Shown piece by piece: positions 31,392 to 43,152 of a stretch of 64,000 nt of DNA; the stretch's first letter is position 1; the number at the start of each line of letters is the position of its first letter. The notes under the pieces are model-generated. The model was not told the origin of the DNA. It did not search any database and worked only from the letters and a program-made list of their open reading frames with translations. The position numbers and the translations under genes were made by a program. This DNA comes from Paramyrothecium sp. XJ0827 (taxonomy: Eukaryota; Ascomycota; Sordariomycetes; Hypocreales; Stachybotryaceae). The DNA is taken from contig JAJFPB010000011.1 of assembly GCA_020881915.1 (NCBI GenBank), forward strand, positions 682,001 to 746,000, written 5' to 3'.

Positions 31392-34314
31392 CTAGAGATA
31401 AGAATTCACATTCGCAATAGCCCCCGCACCCTGAAAGTCCTCATCCATTTGCCTCCTCGCCTCAATCGATTCCCTAAGATAAGTCTCATTTACAACCTTG
31501 TTGTCATGCTCTGCCATTGCCCGAGCAATCAAAACCGTATTTCTTATCTGCCTAGAGTCAGATTTTATTCATAAACGAAGAGTTGGCATGTCTCACCTCT
31601 CTTCCATTCAATTTCCTCTCTGCTAACGTGGCAATAACTTTCTCAGTGCACGCTGCAGGCCCTGTTTTTGTGCTGGCTTGCGTTATGAAGCAGCGCCATA
31701 TCGCTTTGCGAGCTTCTAGGTCTAGTGGGCCATATCTTAACGGCAGGTGGATTCGACTGAGGATCGCAGGATCAAATGATTGTAGTCGGTTAGTGGTGAG
31801 GAACATGATGCCCTCGTAATGTTCTAGCTCTCTCAAGAACACGGAGACGAGAGCATTGGTGTGTGGATCGAGCCCGCGCTCAGCCAGAAACACATCTGCT
31901 TCATCGAGGAGTAGGATAGCCTGCCAGCGGCTTGCGATCTTAAAGATACTCTTTAGGAACTTCTCAACTCGCACATGGTCCACGCCGATTTGACCTGCGG
32001 CGACCTGCTTGAGTTAGCACGAAGCGGTATCAAGTTGCCGGGTCCAATACGCACAGTGTATAGTGGAGCCTTGAATGTCTCTGCTAGGGTCTCCGCTGTC
32101 AAGGTCTTACCAACGCCAGGAAGACCACTAATTTCTATTAGCAAACCGACCTATCATTGTCAGAGGAAAAGAGGAACAAACTAGAGTAAGAAGTTAAAAC
32201 CCCGGCCCTTGCCTTGTACGAGGTCATTGAAGCCGGCATTATGCCGCTTGCTGAAATACGTCTTGGTGAGGGCGTAAATTGCCTTCTTTTGCTCAGAAGG
32301 GATTTTAACATCATCAAACGAAGATTTGCTCCATTCAATATCGCTAATATGAGCGACGGCAAACTCGACTGTGGCTAGTCAGTCAAAAATATTATATGGG
32401 TAGAATGATGACATACGGAATCGTTTCTTCTCTAGGCTAAAGCCTAATACTGTGGGGCTGCAAATCCGGAGTTCTTCTGGTTTGAGTTGTGACGGGTCGA
32501 TGTGGACCGGTTTCAGGACGTCACAGCGTCCCAAAACACTCCAATGAGATCGCACCTGTTGGACCCGAGCACTCGGATAATTCGGCATATTCTCATGGAA
32601 GCAGTCAAAGTCTACCATGATGTTGCCTTCCACGTGCAAAGCAACAATGTTGCCCTTTTCATCATAATCAAATGCTCTACCGGTGTACTTCATATGATGA
32701 ACACCGAGAAGCGACACATACCTGCGGCCGCACTCCTCCAGCTGCTTCCGGATCTCATCCTTCTCCGGGTGATATTGGAAAGGATAAATTGGAAGGAGTT
32801 CAATCGCCGTCTCTCCACGGAAGATGGGAATTGAGCTGCTTGTAGTGACTTCGCCTAGGGCTTTCCCATCTGAGCCCAGATATCGAGTCTGGACACGCAT
32901 GTACTTCGAGCCGTTCAGGTCCTTTCTTTGCTCCAGTTGAGTGAACAAGAGACATCTTGATGCTTTCGTGCCGCTGCAGGTGGTGTAAACCTCGGCATTA
33001 GGCCTGAACAAAGCCCAAAGTAAATCGTATGTGATCTTCCTCTCTGCTAAAAGGTGAGAAAGGCTATCATCAGTTGGCCTAAAAGCAGTATCGAGGTAGT
33101 CCAGGAACACGCCCAAGTGCTCTTCAGCAATCGCGTTTTCGGGACTCTGTGAAGAGAGATCCTTGTATTGGCGGAGGTCTACACGGACATGGAAGAGGGT
33201 TTTCATCTCGATCTACTCTAATCAGTCAAAGCTATTGGGTCTTCTCCACGACACGTACCGAAGGTTTGTTGTCAGCAAGAGAGACACTGCGGATATCTCG
33301 GCAGACGTCCCTTAAGACATCGCGAATGCAAGGGGATTTGATGTCGACGTGAGTTGTTTTCTCCAGGGAGTATTTATCTAAGCCATAAAATTAGTGTCGA
33401 TAATTTATGGGGTGTGAGAAAGGTGGCGGACCTGTCCTCTCTCTCACAACAAAGAGTAATTCCTCAAGCTTGTCAAGCTCAGAACCAGCTGACTCCACGA
33501 TCTTATACCGACCTTCTTTCTCGTCCCAACTATAAGCTGTTAACTCAAGCATCTTGTCACACAGGTAGGACCCAACATACATCTCATCGACAAGCTTATA
33601 CTTGAGCTTCAATGCTTGCTGAGTGTTTCTTTTATCCTTGTCACTCTTCTCCTCATCCCCACACTCTGATGAGTCGCTGGGGGGAGGAGTCGGCAAAACA
33701 CCAAGACGTTTCTCCAAGATATCAGCCAGTCTTTGAAGACCACAGGATTCCCCATGCGGCGCATTGAGTGCATCCTGCGTAATTGTCTCAATGGAATCAT
33801 CTGCGGATTTTCCATTCAGGCCAGAAATACCAACCAGAGCCCTCTCAAGTGTCGATATGAGTGGCTCTCGGGGATTTGGGCCAAACGCTTCCTCCCATAT
33901 TGACATGGAACAAGGGAGCCTCTTTGCTTCATCGATGGCGCTTTGGATAAGGGTCTTTACTTGGTCCACTGGAAGTGCCTTGGCCCTAGGGCTATTTGGA
34001 GGTGTGAGTGTAACTGAATGAGAACCATGACTAACAGAGACCTCTGGTTGGGAAGGGGAAGGGCAGTTCTTTGCTTCAACTGTCACCTGTAAGGAATCAA
34101 GTGTCGACATGCTGCTGAGAGTCTGTGGGTCTTGCTCCGTGGAAGGATATGAGAGGCCCTGTTCGCCCTGGGTAAGTTGGCAATGAGCGCTACCGCCTGA
34201 CGGAACGGATGCTCGAGATCCACAGGCTTGATCGCCAGAGTGAATAGATCCATCCGGAGGGTGCGAAGGTGACCCATGGAAGAAGGGAGGGCTGAGGTTA
34301 CTGGGAAGGGCCAT
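31392..34314 (-). CDS. AAA+ ATPase of the DUF7025 type, seven exons
   Basis: The gene starts at MALPSNLSPPFFHG (34314). A disordered N-terminus comes first, then a DUF7025-like region (LLWALFRPNAEVYT, YVSLLGVHHMKYTGRAFDYD). The AAA+ domain follows, with Walker A GLPGVGKT, Walker B ILLLDEADVFLAERG, sensor FLTTNRLQSFDPAI and the tail NGREIRNTVLIARAMAEHD. Introns that restore frame are 33431-33378, 33258-33213, 32416-32369, 32054-32005 (CTAAC branch site) and 31596-31548. One further intron near 32200-32135 lies just before Walker A, and its exact splice sites are uncertain. The stop is at 31392. This is a typical multi-exon fungal gene of about 850 residues with no lesion seen. In this family the ATPase is predicted to remodel proteins, and its cellular role is not established. 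Confidence 0.85.
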
Positions 34315-34775
34315 TTTGAAAGTAAAAGACTGCAATTTAATGGTGTAGGTGAGATGCTGGAGAGAGAGGGGGGAAAGCACTACAAAAGGGGAATGTCGGC
34401 ATTCTTATGCCTTTCGAAATCCCTCCGTTTGACCAGTCGGGATGGCAACCGCCGAGAGAGTCAACGAACTGATGTGATAGCAGGCCGCGTCAAAACCGGT
34501 CAAGGACACTACACGGTTGAGTCTCGTTACGATGAGACGCGCTGCAAGAGCTATCAACCTACCCTGCTCATAGCTCGATCTCGATGACTGCTGCCGTCAT
34601 TAATCATGCGCTTAGGCAAGGACCTATCCTTGCAAATCATATTCGTGGAGGTACGGGGGATGAGATGCATACCGGCTAGGGTCCGTGCCTATGCAGGAAG
34701 CGCCAGGTACAGCTCATGCACAGAATTGAACATGTCCGCATGTTCTGTAATGCTCACTCAACACGTGCAACGGGA
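34315..34775. other. upstream region of the AAA+ gene
   Basis: This 460-bp stretch between the AAA+ start codon and the piggyBac-1 left end has no recognisable gene or repeat. It should contain the AAA+ promoter. Confidence 0.5.
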
Positions 34776-34864
34776 ATCCCCTTGACTGCGCGAAGCCTCA
34801 GATGTTGTAACGGACTGGGATCTTGACCAATTGGAACCGGGTAAAATCTAGATACATCGAAGCT

Positions 34865-37077
34865 CTAGTAAATTGGCTGATGGTAGATGTACCAGCATTT
34901 TCCTTCGTTACATAGGGGTACATCGCATGTCAGACAACCATCTTCCGTCTGCTTGATATTCAAGCCCTCCGGTGGCTCCGGCTCAACGATATCGTCAGGG
35001 CCCGGCCTGTTGAAGCTATTTACATCTAACGGCTCCAGGGCCCGGCGTTTTCTAGCATTTTGAAAGCTCTGTGTTCGAGGGGAAATTCGAATGCCTTGAC
35101 AGCCCTTGCAACGATCCCTTTTTCCTCTGGGACCAAAATTATGCTGCCAGACAGGCGTAAATTCGTCCCCAGCTCGATAGCGTTTCCTTGATGGAGCTGT
35201 CTGACGATAGCTATCATAGTAATACTCACATAGGGCGTCAGAAATCCGGTCCTGCCACTCACTAAGTGTCTTAGAGGGCTCAAAGGCCGGCTGCCCGTCC
35301 CGTTGTAAAATGAAGCTATTACAAATAGCTGTCTTAAGCAAAAAGGACCAAGCAAGAGCCCGGGCAGGGCCCCGTCTCTGACGATGCTTTGTCTTCATAT
35401 TTGCTCGAAGATGATCACCTCTATCTACTGCATTCATATATAAATTATAGTCAGCAGCTATCAACGGCACGGATACTTCCTTGATGCCCTCGTCACCGAA
35501 AAACTGTTGAATTGGGCGTGAATATGGCTGCCCACCTTTAGGGCGTTTTCTAAGGCAGACAGCGGTTTCAGAGCCGTCATAAACAGTGGTCAGAAACAAC
35601 ACTAAGGCATTGTCCTTCCATGCGATTTGGTTGACCTGGAAGACGGTCAGTAATGCATTTCCCTAGGGCCCGGCTTCCTAGGGCTTCCTACCTTATTATC
35701 CGGCGTGGGCCAGCTCTCGAGCCGGCCCCAAGGCCACATCTGTTGTCCTTTTCTATCGTTGTCCTTGAATTTGACTATCTCACGATAGATCCCACAGTTC
35801 GTACGGCATGTGCCGGTGGCCCCTATCCCCAGCTGCCTCAGAGCTTTGAATAGGTCCGGGGACGAGAAAAGGTTATCTATATAGATATGGTACGTCTCCC
35901 TAGGTAGCCGATTTACTAGGGCAACAACGACAGCTTGGGTAGGGTTCAAAGCCGGCGGCTTGTTTGATGATCTGTCTAATAGCTTGACCTTCGGGCCCTT
36001 ACGGGCCTCGATGCCGACAGGCCCGTATTGGGTGCCGGGCCTATGCCAAATCCACTGTAATATATATCCCTTGACAGCTAGGACCCAGATCTTGAGCCCT
36101 GTGGGCGTGGGCTTCGTCTTAATCGTCACAGTCTGGCTGGACCTCCCTTGGAAGCCCTGCATAGCTTCATCGACGCCAATGATGCTGCCGACGATGACGA
36201 TGCTGAGGGCGGCTTCCATCAGGACAAGGGCCCATTCGTTGACCTTATTGTACGGGCCCGGCACCCCTATTTCTATGTTATCTGGATCATGAATTCGAAG
36301 CCGGTTTTTCAGTAGGATAAACCGATCATATGACATATATCGTGATATTCGGTGGGGAGATATTGCTGCCGCCTTTTGGCTCCTTCCAATAGCTGGAGAG
36401 CTGTTTTTCTGGGTGTCTGTCCATATAGATAGTCATAGCTATCCATATATATATCTCTTGAACGGAGGTCGGTTTCCACCGTCTCTGACGGCTAGATTTC
36501 TTCAAGGCCGGATCATTAGGATCAGCAGCGGTCCGATCATTATTGGTATATTTGACCCATTTTGCAACGAGCCAAATAGGTAGGAAATGCTGGAATAGCT
36601 TCAACGGGGTCTCAGGGAGCTGTCGGACTTGGAAGGGGCGTTCAGGGACTTGGAAAGGCTCGAATTCGGTGCCTACAGCGTCCAGGGGTCAATTTCCGGT
36701 CTTTGTGTGCTATCGTGGGCTTGTTCCGGCCGGCTCTTGTTCATCGTAATTGGAAGCTCAACACCACCTTCGTCAGCAGCTTCAATATCGTCAGCAGCTT
36801 CAATATCATCAGCAGCTTCAATATCGTCAGCAGCTTCAATATCGTCAGCAGCTTCAACATCGTCAGCAGCTTCAACATCGTCAGCAGCTTCAACGGCAGC
36901 AGCGGCAGCAACAGCTTGCTGCCGGGCCCGGCGTGGCGGCCCTCGCCTTGGTCCGTTGGAAATAGCTTCAGCAGAGGCAGCAGCGGCATCGTCATGCCGG
37001 GCCCGGCCCCGACGGCTCTGCCGCTGACTTTTCGATCTTGTGTCAGGCATTGAGGTATCGTAGGAAGCGGCGTACAT
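34865..37077 (-). pseudogene. piggyBac-1 transposase, one intron and at least two frameshifts
   Basis: The N-terminus is basic and then a repetitive acidic tract (EAADDI/V units, 36779-36898). The frame breaks near 36675 before VGTEFEPFQVPERP and again near 36335 just before MSYDRFILLKNRLRI. The DDE_Tnp_1_7 core has IGVDEAMQGFQGRS, TKPTPTGLKIWVLAVKGYI, IYIDNLFSSPDLF and ADYNLYMNAVDRGDHLR, covering the catalytic Asp positions. A 56-bp GT-AG intron (35691-35636) joins TPDNK to VNQIAWKDNALV. The C-terminal zinc-binding tail has CKGCQGI and CLTCDVPLCNEGKCWYIYH. The related copy at 60317-62252 has the same intron position. Confidence 0.88.
36779..36898. repeat. 18-bp coding minisatellite (acidic EAADD repeat)
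   Basis: The 18-bp unit AGCAGCTTCAATATCGTC recurs about seven times with C/T and G/A variation. On the minus strand it encodes alternating EAADDI and EAADDV hexapeptides near the transposase N-terminus. The second piggyBac copy lacks it. Confidence 0.9.
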
Positions 37078-37254
37078 AGTAAATTAGGTGGGGCAGGGCT
37101 AGGAAGTTACTTTATGTACCGACATCATGACTAAGATATTGTGGGGATCGTTACATCATCTGAGGCTTCGCGCAGTCAAGGGGATTTAGTTCTTAGTTCA
37201 GTCGGACGAATCACACTTCTGGTGGTAGTAACTGAGCAATTAATCGACAAGAAG

Positions 37255-37284
37255 ACAGACCAGACCAGACCAGACCAGACCAGA
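37255..37284. repeat. (GACCA)n microsatellite
   Basis: Five to six consecutive GACCA/CCAGA units form a simple sequence repeat. Confidence 0.9.
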
Positions 37285-38670
37285 GTATTCTGGAGGGATG
37301 GCTGATTCGCGCGGGCAACTAAGAGTGGATACAGGACGCAGTCTCGGCCAGGCGTCAACAATTGGACCTAGCTCCACTGAAGCACCTTTCGTGTCAATTG
37401 ACTTGGGCGACAAGGCGACTGGTGCATTTAATTCCCAGCTTAGCCTTGCAAGGTCAAAGCATCTGGGACTTCCTAAATGCTGTTACCGACGTTTCCACGG
37501 GACCGTCTCAATGGCCGGATACCGGCTGTCATAGAAAGAGGTTGACTGTCTCCGGTTTAGCTAGTTTTACGGAATCTCTGCAATAGGCCGTTGCGCAGAA
37601 TGCTTGAGACTATGAGAAGCAGCGGTCTCTGATGAGGACTTGGGTTTACGTGTGTAAGCAGAGGTTGGACCGCGACCCCAGCGCGCCTGATCCATCAGGG
37701 TACAAGCCCTAATATATCCCGACCATGATCGGACCCGAGTTGTTGCAGTTGACTGTGGCACACTTTGAGTATCCAAGGACCGTACCCGTATTGCCCTTTC
37801 AAACACAATCTCAACAGATTCCATTGTCTATCCTGGCAGAGTAATGCAAGAACAAGTAAACATACATTAGAGGGAGACATCATCTAAATATTCGAATGTT
37901 AGACAGCCTGAATGTGGGAAGACTTTCATTGGTTTCGCCACTGTTCTACATCTTGTCCATCCCTGGAATACGAAAATACTGGCCGATGATTCGTTGTTCT
38001 TTGGTGCTGCCACCCGGTCACTGGTAGGACTAGAGCACTACTTATGCACACAGCGACGCCGACTGGAGTAGCTCCGAAAGCTTATTTTAATCCTCACGGC
38101 CAGTGTATGTTGAGTAAGACCAAAGGAGAAAATATTCCGCCATTTGTATTGGAGGTTATGTAGTTTTACAGAAGATGGCTGAACATCAACCAACCTTGCA
38201 GCTGGACAGTGGTCGAGCCTAGGAATTGCTGAGGGTACTCCCACGCACAGCCGTTGATAAATTGAACCATGTGATCGCAAAACAGAAGGCAGAAGAATTT
38301 GCATTATTTTCTGTCAGGACACATGAGAGTTCAGGTGCCATGCAAACTAATTCTATCCGCACCATTGTCTCCGGATGGTTTATTTGCGTGGCATTCCCGG
38401 CCAAGCTCACCGAAATAAGCTGAAAAAATCACCCGTCGGATTGAGTTCGTGTTGGCTGAGACCAGGATTGCGGCTAAGGGTGTGAGGCATTGTGGCTGGT
38501 TGCTCTGCTATGGCACGAGTCAAGACCACAGAACAGGCATGCCGATAGGTCGGATTGTGAGCTTGTCGGGGTCGTCGACCCTTTTCGCTTGGACTGGACG
38601 GGTAAATCTGAACGGTCCCGTATCTCAGTCCGTGCTCCCATTAAGCTTTCTTAGCTCAAATGTTCAGACA

Positions 38671-38736
38671 GCCACCTGCGGCAAATCACCTGTCGAGCAA
38701 GAAGCCACCTGCGGCAAATCACCTGTTGAGCAAGAA
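38671..38736. repeat. 33-bp tandem duplication
   Basis: Two copies of a 33-bp unit beginning GCCACCTGCGGCAAATCACC sit head to tail with one mismatch. Confidence 0.9.
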
Positions 38737-38986
38737 GGCATTTAATTAACTCGTCCTAATTCATCACGGTTCATCTCTTCATCTGCATCATCACACGAAC
38801 CTCCAGTCGCTTCATTTCGAGTGCTTTCGCATGCCAGCTGATCTCGCCATCATCGGACGCGGCATGATTGCATCGCAAACTGTTCAGCAACCGCTTAACT
38901 TTCCGCCTCAGTAATATCGGTACCCAAAATTCAGATGCCCGCTTGGATTTTGCCGCGTGACCCGACCGCTTCTGATTTGCGAGAAC

Positions 38987-40219
38987 ATGAGCTTGAGTTT
39001 TGCGCAGTACATTGTATGTTTGCATCTCCCCTTCGATTTGTAGTTCAATGAAAAAGGAACAGAAACATAAAATTAAAAAAAAAAACTACTGCTTACAAAA
39101 ATCCAGGCTATTGAATGGGTGCTCCTGTCGCTCTGCATCATCGTCTTGACTGCGCGGATTGGAGTGAGGATTTGGCGACGAGTGTGGTCGTTCTGGCTAT
39201 CAGACTCGTTCTTGGTGCTATCTTTTCTCTTTTTTCTTCCGCTAGTTGTAGGAGACACAGTTCTCTTTGCAACCGGTCGAACTTTTCAGGACGATTCTTA
39301 TCCTGAGGGTTTCTTGAAGGTACTACTACCACTCTTGATCAAGCCTGGATGAGCACTAATCGACCTTCGCACAGTGGTTCTTTGCAAGCACATTCATTTT
39401 CGATTTGGGCTTTTTCCTCGCAAGATTTAGCTTGTTGGCCTTCTACTACCAACTGTTCCCGATATCGGAATCGTGGTCACGGCGTCTGCTCTGGATTGTC
39501 GTGGTCTACAATGTGGCAGGTTTTCTTGCGACCGGTTTCCTGGATCTCTTCTGGTGTGGTGCGGATGTCTGGAGAAACTGGCAAGTTATTTCTAACAGCC
39601 GATCATCTACTGAACTCTGCTGAGATTTTGTGTGCAACGGGTCTGACGGTGAGTCTGCATGTTCAGCCGCATCAGATCCAGTGAGCGCCTACATCGTATG
39701 GCCGATTAATCTATCTGCCGAAATTTTGGGTACGTCCTGTCTAAAGTTATTGATTGATGTTTTACTGACCTTAGTTTCTCAAGTTTTCATTCTTCCATTC
39801 TCCCTAATGAGGAGGCTGAGTAAGCTTCATAGAAAAGAGAAGATTAGTTTGTTCTGTATCTTTTTGCTAGGGTTTGCAACTATTCTGGCCAGCCAGCATT
39901 GCTCGGTTTGTCCTGGGAATTACAGAGCTGTTTACTCTGGAGGCTTGTAAGTTTTTAGTTTTTTTTCTTCATCTTTTTGCCCGTTTTCGTTCTTGAAGTT
40001 CTGACGTCGGATCCTCCAGATTTGCTCGGGTCGGTCGAAACTGCAACTCAGATTATTGTTGTCGCACTGCCAGCTCTGCGGCCTCTTCTTACCTTGGTCT
40101 CACGCCGACGCTCTAGGACTAAGAAATCACCTCGAAGTTACAGTCATGGATTCCGAAGCTGGTCTCACCGTAAATTCTCAACTACAAAGACCAGTGTTAG
40201 TGGTGGTACTCAAGACTGA
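38987..40219 (+). pseudogene. fungal rhodopsin-domain integral membrane protein, frameshifted
   Basis: A 9-codon first exon (MSLSFAQYI) is spliced over a 93-bp intron (39014-39106) to AIEWVLLSLCIIVLTARI. This reproduces the first helix of the fungal rhodopsin-domain (Pezizomycotina seven-helix) membrane proteins. Later blocks are FLLPLLVVG-like helix 2, STFIFDLGFFLARFSLLAFY, LLWIVVVYNVAGFLATGFLD and AEILVFILPFSLM after a further intron. A stop near 39622 and a 4-bp CCAG duplication near 39890, without which LASIARFVLGITELFTLEA would continue, break the frame. A last intron leads to SVETATQIIVVALPALRPLL. The gene is probably non-functional unless the two lesions are sequencing errors. Members are plasma-membrane proteins, and some sit in biosynthetic clusters. 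Confidence 0.72.
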
Positions 40220-40708
40220 GCCGAGCCAATTTGGAGTCAAGTGGCCATGGAGATAGCCGTCTTGAACTTCACAGTCCGGGGGAAAGGCCGCCCTGGGAGG
40301 AAATGGAATTGCCAGAGTACCTTTCTTAAGACACGACTTCTATTTGATGTCAAAAGTGTACTTGATGCTAAATCTAGCAGCTTACACAAACAGTGGGAGT
40401 TCTTTCGATGTGGGAATACGGCGTCTAGATGTCGTTTGTACGGATTTAGGGGTCCCGGATTGACACAGAATTGGATTTGACTCGATGGAGATTTTAGGTT
40501 GCACCTCTGGCTGCTTCCAATATAGAGATGTCGATAACAAAGAGTCCGTTGCAGCGGACCTACTAGCAATCTCAATGGCAGAGGGAAAATCGTGTCAAAT
40601 TAAGCACTACGACACACCTAAGGACAGGATTGTAGACGACCTGGAAGTATAGTGCTGCAGCATTGGTACAAGGGACTATATCTGACGAGGGACAAAGAGT
40701 ATATATAT
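40220..40708. other. intergenic between rhodopsin-like and decarboxylase remnants
   Basis: About 490 bp have no recognisable gene or repeat. It is the shared 3' flank of the two convergent genes. Confidence 0.5.
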
Positions 40709-41316
40709 TCACTCGGCGGAAGAAGCGTTTCCCAAACTCATGCCAATCTGAACAGCAACTTGGATCCGCTGCTCGCTTGCATCGGTTAAGTCTCTGTCAA
40801 ACATAATTCTCCCTTTTCCAAATGCCACAATAATTGAGGATCCGCCAAATTGAAAGTAACCCAGCTCTTCTCCTTTCTTGATTTCTGAACCCGGGATTTG
40901 GAAACGGTCGTGAATGCTAATCTATATTAGCATTGACGTCTGCAATAGTTTTGAGTACGAACGCCTAGGAACTCACTGGACTGATCCGACATTTGTAGCG
41001 CCAATGGCTACAAACAGTACATCACCAAATTCTTCGGTTTCCACAATAACAAACTCTCTTCGGTTGGGGGTTAAAATATCCACGTTGCTTTATAAAGCAA
41101 CTGCATCCACCTGAAAGTAATCTCCGGGCAAGCTTCTATAGCATCCAATCTTTCCTGTTACTGGTGAGTGGTAGCGGTGGTAATCCTGGGGAGATAATCG
41201 GAAGCTTGCAACTGCGGCTTCATCGAAGCGTGACCCGATGCGGGTGTTCATGACAAGGTTGGTGAGAGTGAAGTCTCTGCCTTTAATCCAAAGCTTCTTG
41301 GTCTCTGCGACAGGCC
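40709..41316 (-). pseudogene. phosphatidylserine decarboxylase, C-terminal fragment
   Basis: The minus strand encodes the C-terminal catalytic part of a PSD-type decarboxylase. It has FRLSPQDYHRYHSPVTGKI, then DILTPNRREFVIVE, VLFVAIGATNVGSV and, after a 60-bp intron (40976-40917), GEELGYFQFGGSSIIVAFGK. GGSS is the self-cleavage site that creates the pyruvoyl cofactor. An in-frame TAA at 41090-41092 interrupts the protein after DAVAL. The N-terminal half is replaced at about 41316 by pogo copy A. The enzyme family makes phosphatidylethanolamine from phosphatidylserine in membranes. This copy is dead. Confidence 0.82.
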
Positions 41317-43124
41317 CGCCCAGAAGCATGGAATGCCCCAAACCACTCTGTCTGACCGATTAAGAGGCCTACCGTCAAAGTCCGAGGTCACCCAACCTGC
41401 CCAGCTGTTATACAAATCCCAAGAGGCTAGATTAGTTACATGGATACTTCGACAAGAGGCCTTAGGCTATGCTCCCTCTCACAGTCAAGTTCGCGCCACC
41501 GTCACTGCCCTCCTACGACAACAAGGAAGGGAAAAGCCTGTCGGTGTACATTGGCTAGCCAGGTTCATGAAACGGCATCCATCCATAAAGACAAAGATAG
41601 GAAAACGTCAGGAGGCGTCGAGGTTCAATTGCTTTACCCCGACCGCCGTCAACTGGTACTTTGATATTCGGGAGAGAGAGTATGGCTGGATCAAACCCGA
41701 GAACACGGTTAATGTTGACGAGGGCGGTATCATGGCTGGATTTGGTGAGTATTGATCATTTCTGATACAAAACTTACCAATAAATTGCAAATCTAGGCTT
41801 GGATTCCTTGGTAATTGGCAGTAGCGATCCCAGGAGGAAGGCCTTCCTCAAAGGCTCCCAGTCCCGCATTTGGACTAGTTTTATCGAAGCCGTCACTGCA
41901 GATGGCCGTCTTCTGAAACCGGGGATTATCTTCAAAGGCAAAGAACTTCAGCAGCAGTGGTTTATCGATGAGTTCAACAAGATCGCCGACTGGTATTATA
42001 TCACGTCCGACAACGGCTGGACAGACAACCATATCGCGGTCGAGTGGCTCAAAGAGGTTTATCTGCCCCAAACCCAGCCAGCAGATGAGTCTGATGCAAG
42101 GCTCATCATATTAGATGGCCATGGGAGCCATGTATCTGTGGGTGTCTACCTGTTCTGGATCAGAAATACCGCTGAATGAAAAATCCAGGATGGGTGGATG
42201 GCCACGTGTTTTTTGAACAACGTGTATTGCTGTTACCTGCCTGCACATTGCTCTCATGGCCTACAGCCACTGGATAATGGCGTTTTCAACGCATCCAAGG
42301 CTGCCTATCGCAAAGAACTCCAAAAGTTGACAAGCCTGACGGATTCTGCGCCAGTGGACAAGGTCAACTTCATCAAGGCTTATGCCAAAGCCAGGGAAGT
42401 GGGTATGACGAAGAAAAACGTACTTTCAGGCTGGAGAGTAACTGGAAATTGGCCGATTTCACGACGGAAAGCACTCATACATCCCGAGGTACAGCCAGAC
42501 AAGAAGGAAACGACGCCTGGATCAGACGGCCACAGAGACGGGCAAGTCGATTCTGATAATACGCCAAAGACCAGCCGTCACATCAGAGACCTGGGGAAGG
42601 ACAAGAGCCCCACTACCAGAAGGCGGTATTCTGTGATATCGAAAGGGTTTGAAGTCCAAGAGTCAAAGATCGCCTCTCTGAGCACCAGAATAGCCAGCCT
42701 GGAGGAGGAAGTTGGCCGGTTGAATAGAGGCAAGAAGAGAAAGGCGATACCGAACCCCAATAAGAAATTTATGACGCTGGCAGAGGCTCTAGCGGCTGGC
42801 GACACTGTTTCAGAGCCAAACGAAGCAATTGAAGGGGCGGATGTTGTTGAGGATGTGATCGAGGTGGGAGGGATGGAAGAAGATGAGAGGTCAAATTCGG
42901 GAGAGGAAGAATTAGGTGTCGTACGCACCCGCACAGGGCGTGAGGTTAAAAGACCTAGAAAATATTGAAATCTGTTCAATTCTAAACTAAATTCCGTAAA
43001 TCATTTTATCCTTATTCCTTTCCGTGAGTTTTCCCCATGGGGTTGAAAAGTTGCATTTTGTATGGGGAAATTCTTTTTTTGCTGACCGGTAGGTGGGTAT
43101 GACCGGCAGGTGGGTACTGCATGG
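41317..43124 (+). mobile_element. pogo-type element, copy A (5'-truncated)
   Basis: Homology with copy B (49807-51704) begins abruptly at CGCCCAGAAGCATGGAATGC, and the 5' terminus is missing. The 3' end is CCATGCAGTACCCACCTGCC read inward, next to a TA dinucleotide (43125-43126). It contains two tandem GACCGGYAGGTGGGTA units. The two copies differ by only a few indels. Confidence 0.88.
41333..42968 (+). CDS. pogo/Tc5-like DDE transposase, N-terminally truncated, two introns
   Basis: The frame includes part of the HTH/CENP-B DNA-binding region (GVHWLARFMKRHPSIKTK) and the DDE core: NTVNVDEGGIMAGFG, ITSDNGWTDNHIAVEWL, LIILDGHGSHVS and AHCSHGLQPLDNGVFNASK. A coiled-coil tail follows (ESKIASLSTRIASLEEEVG). 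Two GT-AG introns (41745-41796 and 42138-42188) restore the frame cleanly and are also present in copy B. About 35 N-terminal residues present in copy B are missing because of the junction with the decarboxylase remnant. Apart from that the coding sequence is intact. Whether any start codon is used is unknown. Confidence 0.82.
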
Positions 43125-43152
43125 TATTTGGAAAAGAATAAGGTGCATGATA

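Larger units (their letters stand above)
34776..37185 (-). mobile_element. piggyBac-1 transposon
   Basis: A 37-bp inverted repeat bounds the element (34776-34812 and 37149-37185, one mismatch). It begins ATCCCCTTGACTGCGCGAAG. A piggyBac transposase is encoded on the minus strand. The flanks (GGGA and TTAG) are not TTAA, the canonical piggyBac target. Confidence 0.85.
37186..38986. other. intergenic with simple repeats, no gene recognised
   Basis: The stretch holds a pentanucleotide run (GACCA)n at about 37255-37284 and two 33-bp tandem units at 38671-38736. Short open frames of 60-100 codons show no recognisable motif. The last few hundred bases are the upstream region of the rhodopsin-domain gene. 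Confidence 0.5.

Noticed and set aside
37567..37824. 85-codon minus-strand frame as a gene
   Set aside because: No motif, no splice context and no transposon similarity; treated as intergenic.
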